A stretch of 64,000 nucleotides of DNA, taken from positions 127,770,927 to 127,834,926 of the forward strand of contig CM068367.1 in assembly GCA_034769895.1 (NCBI GenBank), in the 5' to 3' direction. Of this stretch, positions 1 to 11,358 are shown piece by piece. Each line of letters opens with the position of its first letter. The first letter of the stretch is position 1. This DNA comes from Magicicada septendecula. Its lineage: Eukaryota > Arthropoda > Insecta > Hemiptera > Cicadidae. Both the position numbers and the translations under genes were made by a program. The notes below the pieces were generated by a model that was given only the letters and a program-made list of their open reading frames with translations, was not told where the DNA came from and made no database searches.

Positions 1-82
1 TTTATGTCAAATACTCACTTCAATAGATTGAGTAGACCTAGGGGCTGAAAAGCTCACGGTGATTTTATAGTGCTCGTATTGG
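1..82 (-). mobile_element. SINE fragment (body region), cut by window edge
   Basis: About 80 bp align with the body of the complete SINE at 11062-11346: the same order of TACTCA, a GAGTAGACCTAGGGGCTGAAAA-like block and GATTTTATRGTGC, with scattered substitutions. The orientation is the same as that copy (Pol III direction is minus). The tRNA-like head is not recognisable past position 82, and the tail would lie outside the window. Confidence 0.7.
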
Positions 83-799
83 ATTTCTAAGCAGATTAGT
101 AGTGAAGAGATGGTTTCTTAAGCCCCCAAAATTCAGTAAATTTTTCAAGTGACAGCTACAAATATGTAGAGAAAAATATCCTAGTTATCTTTCCTCCGCA
201 GCTGATAGGCTGGTATACTACCACTGAGGCAAGTTTATTGGCCAATTTCTAAAAATATTTACTGAACATACTGTACCTTTCTTTAGTAACTTCCAAATGA
301 AAGTATTCAAGCTTCTGTTCGGTACACATGCCGCTATTAATGATTTTTCAAGCGTTTTACATCAAGAGGGCAATTAATTATATACTTTAATTTTAATAAA
401 ATGTGTTTTTTTTTTAATTTAGTACGCGACATAATTTAAAAATATTCCATCGTCATGGAGACGAAAAAATGAAGAAAAAATGGTAGAAAAGAAAGAATAA
501 TGGAAAAGAAAAAATAATAAACTCAGGAAAATAATAAAAGAAAAATTATTTGATTTTCAGGAAGCCCAAGGTTTTCAGGAAAAACTCAAGATGACAGGCG
601 CTATCTGGACTGACGAAAGGAGGGAGAGACATCGATCTAGAATTAAGAAGTTATGGGAGAGGAGGAAGAGAGAGAGAAGTAGGGAAGAAACAGTTGAACC
701 AAACGTAGTCCACAGTGGACTCTTACGAATAAAAAAATCAATTATTTAAACTTTTCTATCTCTAGAGACCGTGACCAATTACAAAATCTCTCTCTCAAC
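83..799. other. No gene recognised; AT-rich then purine-rich
   Basis: AT-rich DNA with homopolymer stretches. From about 460 to 690 the plus strand is strongly purine-biased (GAAAAAATG, GGAGAGGAGGAAG), leading into the G-run/(GA)n repeat. No coding frame with recognisable similarity was seen on either strand. Confidence 0.6.
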
Positions 800-810
800 G
801 GGGGGGGGGG

Positions 811-896
<86 letters not shown>
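800..896. repeat. G-run plus (GA)n microsatellite
   Basis: A run of about 11-12 G is followed by a nearly perfect (GA)n tract of about 85 bp. The serine/leucine-repeat frame read from the minus strand here is only translated microsatellite and is not a gene. Confidence 0.97.
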
Positions 897-898
<2 letters not shown>

Positions 899-2988
899 AC
901 CAGCAGTAAACTGATCATTACTAACTTTCTTTCAACCATCGGTCACAACATAAATGGTCAAAACAGAAACCTTCAAAGGGCACCATCGACTGTTAGTAAA
1001 AATCTTATCAATACAAATTCACAAATCTGAGAAAACTGGTACCTAATGTAGACGACATAATATTACCGAAACAGACAGATATAACCCAGAGACACAATAT
1101 AAAAAATGTCATAAAGTGCAAAACAAATCCGTAACTAATAGGCGCGCCCACCTTATTTGCAAACAGTTATTTCATATTTTCATTAAACTAAATACAATTT
1201 AATTAAACTCGAAAGAACCGACTTCCTTTATAATTTACGCTGTAGGAACCGTGACGCATACTTCTCAGTAATTAGTAATCAACAAACAATGTACAGTTAA
1301 TAATCATTAATCTCTTGTAGTACACAAATTGCTGATATCTAAAATGACGTAGGCCTAAGTCTTAAATTATACAAAATGCGATCTAAATAACCACCGGCAC
1401 ACCGGTTACACGTCATGTCCACGCCCCTTGTACATATACACCTTCACAAAAATGAGATTTAGTATTCTGTTACAGCTTATTCAATATTTATAACAAAATA
1501 CCGAAATCTGAATACGTAACAAATTCATAAATTTACAGACATTCCCATACTGAAGCACGTTTAACTACCTGCCTAATAAATAACTATATCCTTTTCCGTT
1601 TGTTTGCGTATAAGACATTGTTTTCCGGAGGATTCTGTTTTTACCCATTCAGATGGGATCTTTCCGTTCTAAGTTTCTCCTCTTCACATTTGCAGCTACA
1701 CAGTAGTTCCACGACTTGTAAGAAATTTTTTCCCGTAGCTCTAAATCTATTATACATCTCCAATTAATGTAATGTATCTAATAGCCAGATGGCCGAACCA
1801 TCTATAGTTCTTCCAATTGTTATCTTCAATTAAGCATATAGTAAAAAAAAATCATGTCACTACTGTGGGTAAAGGTAGGGATAGGCCTATATAATACTTT
1901 GTAGATCTTTACTTGGTCTTGGTCTGGTCCAATATATCTTTTATCAGGTTTAGTAACGCTTCCTCCCACGCATGAAACAACTTCATGCACTTATTATCGT
2001 TTACTAAGTTTCTAGTATTAACAGAGTCTACGCACTTTCGGTACTGTTGTTCACAAAGGAAGCTTCAAATGCAAAGCCTTTCATCACATTGGAACGTTCT
2101 AGACTGTTCTGAAACGATAGGTATCCCTTTTTCCTTTCTTCTAACCAGCTTCTTCTGTCTTGCTTTGCCTATTTTTTCCATCCAACGTTTCCTAAACATT
2201 TTTCTTCTTTTACTGCAGATTATTGTAGCACTTCTTCGTTTGGCTTCGTCCAAAATGACTATGTAATATCCGTTGTTTTTTGTTTCCGCCATTCATCACG
2301 GTATGTCTTCTTGACCTCCCTGCTGCCCTTATCAAAATTTCCCTGCTCCTTTCTGTAGGGCCAGCAGTCACAATAATTTCAATACAGATATAAACACTAC
2401 ACATAACTATGTTTAACGGTCCTGTGTTACCACCGTAGAAAAATAAAAGCCACAAACCGTAGTGACTACATTCGATAATCCCAGCTTCCTTCTATACAAT
2501 TATTTTGGAGTTCCTTAACACGATATCCTCGGTTATCAAAAACAAGGCGCCAACGAGCCAATTCATCACAGATAACCAGACAAACTGTCATCCGTTATCT
2601 TCGGAACGCAGAAACAATGCCTAATGATGACAGGAGATTTATGACTTTTACGCTACCACTGAACAACAAAATAATACTGCGTCTGTGAAGTTCAGTCCTT
2701 GCTACAACCAACGCGTGTTTGTATTTCCCATCTTAAGTGAACAAAAACGTCTCTTCCAGATGCGCCTGAACTTTGACATCTGGCAGCAGCCGCCTGAACG
2801 TTCCACATTTCATATCCGTCAACAAAGTTAAAATCCACTTCATTTCCCGCTCCTATATCTTGGTACCTACATCCTTCAGTTTCAATTTCCTGACGACAGT
2901 CTGTTCTAACAACATGCATTACCAAACAGTTTTCTTATGACGAAGGTCGATGACAGTGTTATTATTACAAAGTAGGTATAATGTTACG
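897..2988. other. No gene recognised
   Basis: AT-rich unique-looking sequence. A basic 75-codon frame on the minus strand at 2065-2292 has a clean ATG and many Lys/Arg, but I recognise no domain and see no splice or promoter context, so it is not called as a gene. Confidence 0.55.
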
Positions 2989-3361
2989 AGCATTAACTAC
3001 CGTGGAAAACAGATTAAACACAACGTTTCGATCCCTGCAAGATCAGTGGTACCTTCGATACAATATCTATTGTATTACAATTCAATGTAACGGAATATAA
3101 ACACGAAATTAGATTCATTCAATATACAATTCAATATGAATTCATAAAATACAATATCTATCAGCAATTGATATCCTCACAATACACGACAATATATTGT
3201 TTAAACAATAATAACAAATTTAATAATGTTACCAAGTAGAAACGTCGAGTAGAAAGGATTTACGACCACAGGTATTAAATCATTCACCTTGAAACGACCT
3301 TTTTATTTTTTGGGGGTTGAAACGTTGTGGTTAATCTGTTTTATACGACGGCTATTCTCGG
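2989..3361. mobile_element. Foldback/MITE-like element with GAAACGTTGTG arms
   Basis: Left arm 3006-3030 and right arm 3318-3342 are inverted copies (23 of 25 bases match) containing AAAACAGATTAA and CACAACGTTTC. Weaker matching (a CCGT-containing stretch) continues outward to about 2989 and 3361. The interior is AT-rich and non-coding. This is a non-autonomous element or relic; the superfamily is unknown. Confidence 0.6.
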
Positions 3362-3600
3362 TGTTTTAATAAATTCAAGACCTGACAAACATTTCTGTCA
3401 CTTTTTCTTTAATACGGAGATCTGAGAATTATATCAAGTGACAAAATACAAACGACTAATCGAATATTCTTCTCCTCAACTAAGTGTGTATACGCCATTG
3501 GCCCCGCAAATAGACAGGTTAGCTTACAAAGACAAATACGTCAGTCCACTGTCATAATAAACTAATTACTAATCTTGACCTCATAGGCTATCACGGCCGG

Positions 3601-3915
3601 CGTCAACATTATTCAAAGTACCATTAACCGGGCTGTTAGGGTGTGGTCTATGGACACTAAGTGCAAACCTCTCCGTCTCACCATCGGAGGCTTTTTTGTA
3701 AGTGTTCTGGCAGGTTGTTCGGCAGCTAACCCACGGGGTTAAGTAGACTAACCTACGGGGTTAGTAACGATTTCAAGGGTTAGCTGCCGGACAACCTGCC
3801 AAACAAAATTTTGCACTGAAGATGGCCTACGACGGCGAGGCCGAAACGTCTGCACCTAACATCCATAGACCACGGACTAACAGCTTGCCTAATGACACTT
3901 TGAATAATGATGACG
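3601..3915. mobile_element. Foldback element with nested hairpin and hammerhead-like motif
   Basis: Terminal arms 3601-3653 and 3862-3915 are inverted copies sharing ATTATTCAAAGT, GCTGTTAG and GTGGTCTATGG. Inside is a second inverted repeat, 3708-3732 with 3777-3801 (TGGCAGGTTGTTCGGCAGCT-like), around two direct CACGGGGTTA-like repeats. Next to the right arm is CTGAAGA (3816-3822), a GGCC...GGCC hairpin and GAAACGTC (3843-3850). No coding capacity. The 364-bp element at 53845 has related arm sequence, so the two look like one family. Confidence 0.75.
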
Positions 3916-5276
3916 TAGTTACTGTTATTTTATTTATTCAAACTAAAAGATCAGAAAATATTCTAGCAAATTCGTATCTTCAATGGACTTGAAATATATA
4001 TGGTGTATACGCCCACTTCTTTTTACATGACTGTTAATACACAATTATGAAATCTATATGTTTTATTTAAGAGACAGTGAGAAGAAGATTAAAAGACACT
4101 GCAGGTGTGATACAAGAATTCATTTAGCATTTCATATTCTTATAATTAATTAAGTAATACTGTTTATCGTTATGTTCTGAAATAATACGTCATTTCCTTT
4201 CTGTTTCTAATGGTTAAGTGAGAAAAGATTATCCACAGAAACCTTTCTTTAATATAAGTAAAGATAATGACAAAATATTTTAAATAAGAAATTTCAGTTA
4301 CACTTTCCTCCAAAATTAAAAAAATGCGTATCCGTTCGTCTTGGAAGTATTGCGGGCAACTAGATTTTTACTGAATGCTTTTAGAGAATTGTTGACGTGT
4401 AATGACTTGTATGCCGGATTTTCTAGATCCAGCTGAGTTTAACTACGTAAGAACAACCGAGAGATACTATATATACAGTACTTCCTTACATCCCGGAGGT
4501 ACCTAAAGGTTTTATTTATCCTTCATTTCTCATCCCCAAATTTTTGAAGTTTTCTTATTGCCGTTAATTTACAATTTCAAGATTAAACAACGTTCTTTAT
4601 GTAGTTGCTATTCACATCGTTTTGTCTTTCAACTGATCGTTCAATTACTGCCAGCAACAGCGTCTCTTCGTAATCCTAGTAGCAGTAACTGCTCACAGTG
4701 TTACCACAACAAACAGCTCGACAACCAGCCCACAAAACAAAACGATAATCCTTTAAATTTCACCGTGCTTTGCGCTTGAGGTGTCGTACACAAAGGTTTT
4801 TCCAAACCGCATGACACCGAAAGCGATAACGAATTTCCCAACACTACGAATATACAATGCACTGACATATTATGTCTAAAATATTTTAATTTCAACGAAC
4901 CTCAGTGAACACAAACAGACACTAAGATAGCAATCATTATATAAAAAAATCGAACATAAATTGGAAAATAAGAGACGCAGATCTTTTGTATATATCAAAT
5001 TTCTAGAATTACAAATTGTCGGATAAAAACCGTTGGTTGACTGTGGAAGTTACAGATTAAAATTCATTATCTTTACAATTAAAAGTAAAACAATCTAACC
5101 TAATTAATCTAATTAAATGAAACGAATCTAATCTGATTCAGTGACGCCCGATTATTTCAATAAATAGAGTTCACCTATTCTCCATAAAGAAAATAGCAAA
5201 ACCAATTCCGGCAAAAAACAGCTGACTTGGTCGTAAAAATTAGCTGATTTATTGGCGTAAGTAGTTTTACGTCATC
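3916..5276. other. No gene recognised
   Basis: AT-rich, no supported coding frame, no inverted or tandem structure noticed. Confidence 0.5.
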
Positions 5277-5560
5277 GCGCGCGTGTGGAGGGTAACGGAT
5301 TACGCGGACGCAGCTACTAATATGCCCCGTCGATCGTAAACAGCTGGTGTCAAATAAACAATACTTCTAGGAAACGCGCGCGCGTATTGTACACGGCCGC
5401 TGCCGGTGTATAGCGTTACATTCCACGCCCGAACGGACGTTGACAGAGCCGACTGTTTGTACTGCATCGCTCGTGGTTCAATACTGATGCGGATGCGGTC
5501 TAGGGCGCAGCTCGACGAAGGCCAATGATGTCTCACGTTCGGCATGGTAGTGTACTATTA
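5277..5560. other. CpG-dense patch, possible regulatory or first-exon region
   Basis: In contrast to the AT-rich surroundings this stretch is rich in CG dinucleotides, with two CGCGCGCG-type runs (about 5277-5283 and 5375-5383) and many CGG/CCG words. Such islands can mark unmethylated promoters or first exons in insects with moderate methylation. An 81-codon frame on the minus strand covers it, but nothing in it is recognisable. The promoter idea is inference only. Confidence 0.3.
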
Positions 5561-7675
5561 TTGCACACTCCCCCGAGCATTTCTGGAACGGGTCCTCGCT
5601 AAACAAACTAATGCCTAATCAGATACACAAGAGCACGTGGCTGCCTATACCTTGCTGCACTATTACCGTGAAAGACTGTGTGGACAATCGCACAGCCACC
5701 AGCTCGAGCCCAGAGCACTGGGGTGAAAACCCCATGCGGTTTCTCTTCAGCTGATCCGGAAGGTTACAACTTTCATACTTTCAAAAAATCCATCCATTTA
5801 CTTGGGCAATACGGTTTGCGTTATTTAAGATGTTACTATAAATCGTTATAGTAGCAAAAAGAATTGTTTCAATCGACAACTTCCATCTAACGAAATACGC
5901 TGTGTATGTGACGGACGACTGTAGGCAACAGTGAAGTCGATTCGATAAATTAAACAGAAAGAAGATCAGACAAATGGGTTACTATTTGGACGAAAAATGT
6001 AATAAAATATCGTTGTCGTCGTCCTTTCAACTGTCTACCTGCTGATAACCGAAAACCTCTCCAGATATTTTTAGTGATTTTTCATGTGTTAACAACAATA
6101 AAAAAGATGATGATGATGATAATTATTATTATGATCTATTATTATTACATATTATTGTTATGTTATTATTTTTTCTTACTTACAATATCGTGGCATCAGA
6201 CAGGGGTTTTCTTCGTATGAGGGCCCAACTCTAAACACTGTGGCAATACGACCCTTATAAATAGAAAAGCACTACACACTATGATATTTATGTACAAGTG
6301 TATTCACAGCTTTACTGAGATACGCGTCTCTGGGATTGATTACGGAGTTTCTTACGTCAAGATACAGAAGGCGTGTCTTGTTCAGATACTTGCGGCAGTG
6401 TTAGCTCCATTGGCGAGATCCATCAAAATGACGAACACAGTTAGTGGCATAGAGGAGTTGACTGTTTCAATCGGAATATTAATGCCTTTAGGAAGAATTT
6501 TATGAAGATACAGGAACGAGACTTGACGACTAGGGCATCTATCAGTTTTTAAAACGTGTAGGCTATGTGTATAACTTCATGTTACTTGTTTCTTTGGAAT
6601 ATGTGTCGTCTCCCTTTCTTCTACAGTATACCGATGTTCCCCCTGAAACACGTCCCAGTTAGATAGAGCACATACACCAGGGTATTCATATCTACTGCTC
6701 TATGCACTTTCACCACATCAGAATACAGTCATTCTGCTTCCTGTTACATAAAAATCTTCAAGGAGGTTGGGATGGCTATAAGAGGAGATGTGAAGACAAT
6801 CACTTGAAAAGAAATGTTATATATCTGTATGCGTGTGTGTGCGCGCGTAGGTATGTGTATATTTTTTTAAGTCAATGTAATTATAGAGATTGACATGTAG
6901 CATATAAATTTCCCATTCGTAGATTAACAAATTATATACAAAAAAAAAGATCTGTATGGACTTAAAAAAAGTAGCAGCGATAACAAATTTGGGAGTGACA
7001 GGCAAAACAAACACAAGTGAAATGAATCACACGCCCGAGCCAAGCAACGTTCTCACGCGCGGCTTTCGTCGGTTTCTTTAGCGCCAGTCATAACACAAAA
7101 ACATACGATCAATTACACCACGTAGAAACCGGTATAGAGAAGATGCAATTTTATTTACAAATTGCTGTTCCCATTTCTTTCTAACACTCCACGCCTAATA
7201 GCCTGAACGACTGATTACGACTTTTTGGTCGATGTGATTTCTTCTCAACTTACGGTTTCCTTGGATGATCACAGGTCAAAATTGTCTAAGGACCTGTCAC
7301 CACTTTTTTGATAATCTGACTAGTGAATACTGTAGGTCTGCAATACAGGCGACAATCGCGGACACGTTACACCAATCAACGAGGAAAGACTGCACTGTGG
7401 CATTATGCTGGGACAAACAAGTCATACTTTTTCGATATGTCTCGTCCCGTCCGAATTCTGCGAACAGTTTTGTTTACTGCTCTGGTTCTCGGATCAAAGC
7501 TGATCACTGCGGCCGCTCTGCTTAAATGGGTACAGGTTTGTTCACGTGCCTGTTCGTTATTAACGGCCAATGATGTCAACAAATGTGGATAGAAAGATTT
7601 AAATAAACACAAACGCTTGGTAATCTAGCAACTGCGCCGATTGGGCTATTCTCAAAGAGCTGGTAAGAACAACTA
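5561..7675. other. No gene recognised; small GAT/ATT microsatellite
   Basis: Includes a short (GAT)n/(ATT)n stretch at about 6107-6135. Short open frames are present but carry no recognisable motif. Confidence 0.5.
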
Positions 7676-7730
7676 AATACAAAGCCTGTGTCAGGGGGTT
7701 AAAAATACAAAGCCTGTGTCAGGGGGTTAA
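7676..7730. repeat. Perfect 27-bp tandem duplication
   Basis: The unit at 7676-7702 (contains AAGCCTGTGTCAGGGGGTTAA at its end) is repeated exactly at 7704-7730, a period of 28. Exact identity implies a recent local duplication. Confidence 0.95.
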
Positions 7731-10700
7731 CATGTGTTAAGGGTGTGTACAGAAGATGGTGGAGGCCAAGCCATTTGTGTTTATCTAAATGTTATCTAAA
7801 CGCTACCAAGCGTCTGTATTTATTTAATTCTTTTTAAGTAATATGTTTCACCAAGTGGCCAACGAGTCTTCAATTAATATCGTGAAAGGATGACAGACTA
7901 GTGATTCAACTAGACTAACTGACTACAATTGCTGTTTAGTTACTCTAAATTACCACGTCACGTCTAAGTTGGATAAATCACGCAAATTCTCCTTATGTTT
8001 CATGTTTACTTTGTCTTCACAGAAGGTTAAACGCCAACACGATATGACGTTAATAAGAACGGTTTACAAAAAATTATGAAAATTGATCCTGACTCTAACC
8101 TAACGGAACGGAAACATGTTAATATATCGTGGCTTCAATTGAAAGTCAAGCATCACACGTTTGTATATGAAAACGGGATGGCGGCAAGATCATAAGAAAC
8201 CTCCTATACCCGTATGAGTAGACACAGGACTAACATTCAATTCTTAGCTTTAAAACTAAAATGTGGACAGTTATCGTTCAATTAAGTATTATATTTGAAC
8301 GGCACCTCCAAGAATGAGACTTAAGTAAGAAAGAAAGAGACGCGGTGAAGCAAAGCAGTAAGATGTCCGAAGTGTGCGTGCATTTCGAAAGAATAATTTT
8401 AAAACTGTAGAAAATTCTGTACACGGCCATAAAAAATAGTGACAAAATCGGCACGTTTCCAGTCACCTTCCACTTCTCCTACCTGATACACAAGCGGACA
8501 CAAAAAATGAAGTTAGTGATGGGCCTATTAGAGCCGTTCGTTTAACACCAAACCTGTTTTAACAATTATAACCGCCCGACAAACGTGCGCAATTAACCTC
8601 CCCACGAACCAGAAATTGTTAAATTTAAACTAAAATTACACGAAATATTTTCGCACTAGCAGGTTGTACGTTCTCTTACGTCCTCTTATCGAAGACATAT
8701 GATTAATTCATATTATCGATTATCGATGATTTTTATCGGACCAAATAGCCAATACACATACATTTTACAAGTTGATCCTTTGTATTTGCTTTTAGAAATA
8801 TGATATGCCCAATTCCAATTTAATCTATTAACCAATATCACAGCATCGGTCACTTGTGTTATATCCCTAATTAAATTGGCTCTAAATTTTAAAAGTTCGG
8901 TTGGTTTGATGTTCGTCATACTACGTCCCATTTCCTAAATGGATACGAATCTTAGTTCATTCTTTATGGACAACCCCTAAATCCGAGCTCCTTATGTAAG
9001 GCAAAGTAAGACTCCAGAACTTCTCTTAACAACCAAGTCCACATTTAATTTTAAAATGCAGTTACACAAAAATTTCCTTCAAATTGAGAAAGAGAGAGAT
9101 TTCCATGTTCCACTCAGTTACCTTAAAAACGTCTCCCTCTATGACTGTAAAAAGGTGTACAGGTACGCCGAAGACCCTAGCTTCTATGATTTATGTTATC
9201 AAATTAACAGTAAAGTATAAATCAACCAGACTGTAAGGCTCTTCCATATATTTTGTCTTCCTTTTCGACGTTATTCTCCTCCCGTCTAGATCTGACCCGA
9301 CAATCCACAATAAAGTGAACGCAATAAATCACAGCCAAACAATAAATCTTTTAATTTTTGTCTACTTTTCGTCCCCTCGCACAGCCGCCGGGCGACAAAA
9401 GGAAGGGAGAAGAGTGCAAGTTATAAAGAACTGAGGTGATCCAGGAGCAGTTACAACATACAAACATAAGTTATCTTTTGTACCAAAATTACTAAATGAT
9501 ATCATCATCATCATCATCATCATTAAACCAATGTTGACTTGTTTCGTTTTCACTTGATGTCTGACCACGCCGCCGTTTGCGTGAGGCTTATTACCTTGTT
9601 ACCTGGTCTGAAATTAACCAAGTTATGGTTGTTTTTTTTTTTTTAATTCATTCCATGTAATCTTTTTCAACTGTTTCGGTATTTATTTAGTGTTCAAATA
9701 AAATGTGTACAGCTTTCGTCTGTTGTCGCTTCGCTTCTTCTGATGTTAGCGTGTCCCCTAAATGGTAGTGTTGACGCCGATGACAATATTTCTGATTCCA
9801 AGTACACTCAATGACCTGCGCAATATTCTCAGCAACGTTTGTATTATAGTAAAAACGCACTATTCTGAGACAGGATAACACGCATTTCCTCATTAAACTT
9901 GTTAAACGGGGCACTATTAAATACAACACGTCTGGTGTCACATACGCAGTAGAACCGCGAGTAAACTACGCCAGCCGTTTCTAGACTTCAACCAAATACG
10001 TGGGTCCATCAATGGTTTCAAATTTTTCGCGACTCACATACGCACATGTACTCTATACACGTTTGGGAGTATAGGGATTGTAATTTTATAATCTAATGTT
10101 TTAACAATAAAACCCATACATTTTAATTCAAATAAAACTTTTATTACTGGAATGAACGTATGTTAATACGAAAATTATATCAAATACGAAATACAAAAAT
10201 ATAGATAACATCACCATGTTATAAGTTATAAAATATTGTAGAAAAACATCAAGAATATATGAACACTGTGTAGGTTACAACGAGACGATCGTAGTTGGGT
10301 CAAAAGAATTCAATTTCAATCTCAAACCATTGTCTTCCAAAAGATTATCATCATTTATTTTTTAAATAAAACTCTTGAAGTTATACGTTCACATTATTTC
10401 TTTAGTGTACACAACATAGTGTCGGTTTTGAACTGCTTCTTCGGAATAAACCATTTTCAATAATACATCAGTACACAGAGTGACCGATGGTTGCTGCGAA
10501 TTAAAAATTACGCACCGAAATTGTAAAAAAAATCTTGAATTCGTCCAAAATACTTCACACATTTGATGACAACAAACGTATTTAGAGAACTCCCGTAAAA
10601 AATAAAGGTTTAACTCAATATAATTAGCTGAAAACACTAATAACCTACAAACATTTACAAATAAATAGTCATAAAACTGAAAAGCATTTTTCTGCGTTTC

Positions 10701-11049
10701 ACTTACGTCCGCATCACTAATGACGCATTATCAAAAATCTCACTTTTTAGTGCAATTTAGTAAGTAACAACTTTAACAATAAAATGCGAAATGTATGCGA
10801 TAGATAATAAAACAAAAGATAATAAAAATAAAAGGCCAGAAAATAAAAAGATAAACGTAAGTAACTTGAAGATAAACGTCAGCTTGCAAGAAAATTCTTT
10901 CCATTTGAGTGAGGTTACGTTGCAAATTATTCCGCTGAAAATTAACGTTAAGACATCATGGAACCATTCTCTGACTGACAACTCTTGACAACTTTCCCTC
11001 ACTGGCACTCCAGTATGATTTCCTTGAAGCCACAGCCTTCAAAATTTCT
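7731..11049. other. No gene recognised; (ATC)n microsatellite at 9500
   Basis: AT-rich unique-looking DNA. A (ATC)8-like tract lies at about 9501-9524. No convincing exon, RNA gene or transposon domain was seen. Confidence 0.5.
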
Positions 11050-11061
11050 TCATCATATCAT
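11050..11061. repeat. SINE target-site duplication, left
   Basis: TCATCATATCAT, identical to 11347-11358 on the other side of the SINE. Confidence 0.88.
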
Positions 11062-11346
11062 AATAATAATGGCTCCCATGTGTACCACCGAAGTAGCTTA
11101 GGAGTAGGCAGGTAGGCTGCCTAATGTGAGCCGTACGGCATACAAGGAAGGCAGTGTGGCCAGCACTACGCTTCAGCCGTCCATTATTATTACCAGGATG
11201 TTATCCCAGGTACTCATTTTCAACAGGCTGAGTCGACCTGGGGGCTGAAAAATGCACCTTGATTTTATGGTGCGGGCCCGGGAATCGAACCCAGGACCTC
11301 TAGATTAGTAGCCAGGTGCCATACCCACTAGTCTACTGAGCCGCCC
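11062..11346 (-). mobile_element. Full-length tRNA-derived SINE
   Basis: Read on the minus strand, the element begins at about 11346 with GGGCGGCTCAGTAGACTAGT, a tRNA-like head with an A-box-like segment, followed by a perfect RNA polymerase III B box, GGTTCGATTCC, about 55 bp downstream. A unique body follows, then an (ATT)n-type tail at 11062-11072. The acceptor-stem ends do not pair, so this is a SINE head and not a functional tRNA gene. A 12-bp direct repeat, TCATCATATCAT, sits at both edges (11050-11061 and 11347-11358) as expected for LINE-mediated insertion. A second partial copy lies at 1-82. Confidence 0.92.
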
Positions 11347-11358
11347 TCATCATATCAT
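11347..11358. repeat. SINE target-site duplication, right
   Basis: TCATCATATCAT, identical to 11050-11061. Confidence 0.88.

Noticed and set aside
742-939. Minus-strand frame with a long Ser-Leu repeat
   Set aside because: It is the translation of the (GA)n microsatellite.
2065-2292. Basic 75-codon minus-strand frame beginning MAETKNNGYY
   Set aside because: Looked like a possible DNA-binding N terminus, but no family could be named and no continuation was found upstream or downstream.
11270-11346. Functional tRNA gene
   Set aside because: B box is perfect, but the acceptor-stem ends do not pair and the sequence runs straight into a SINE body with flanking duplications.
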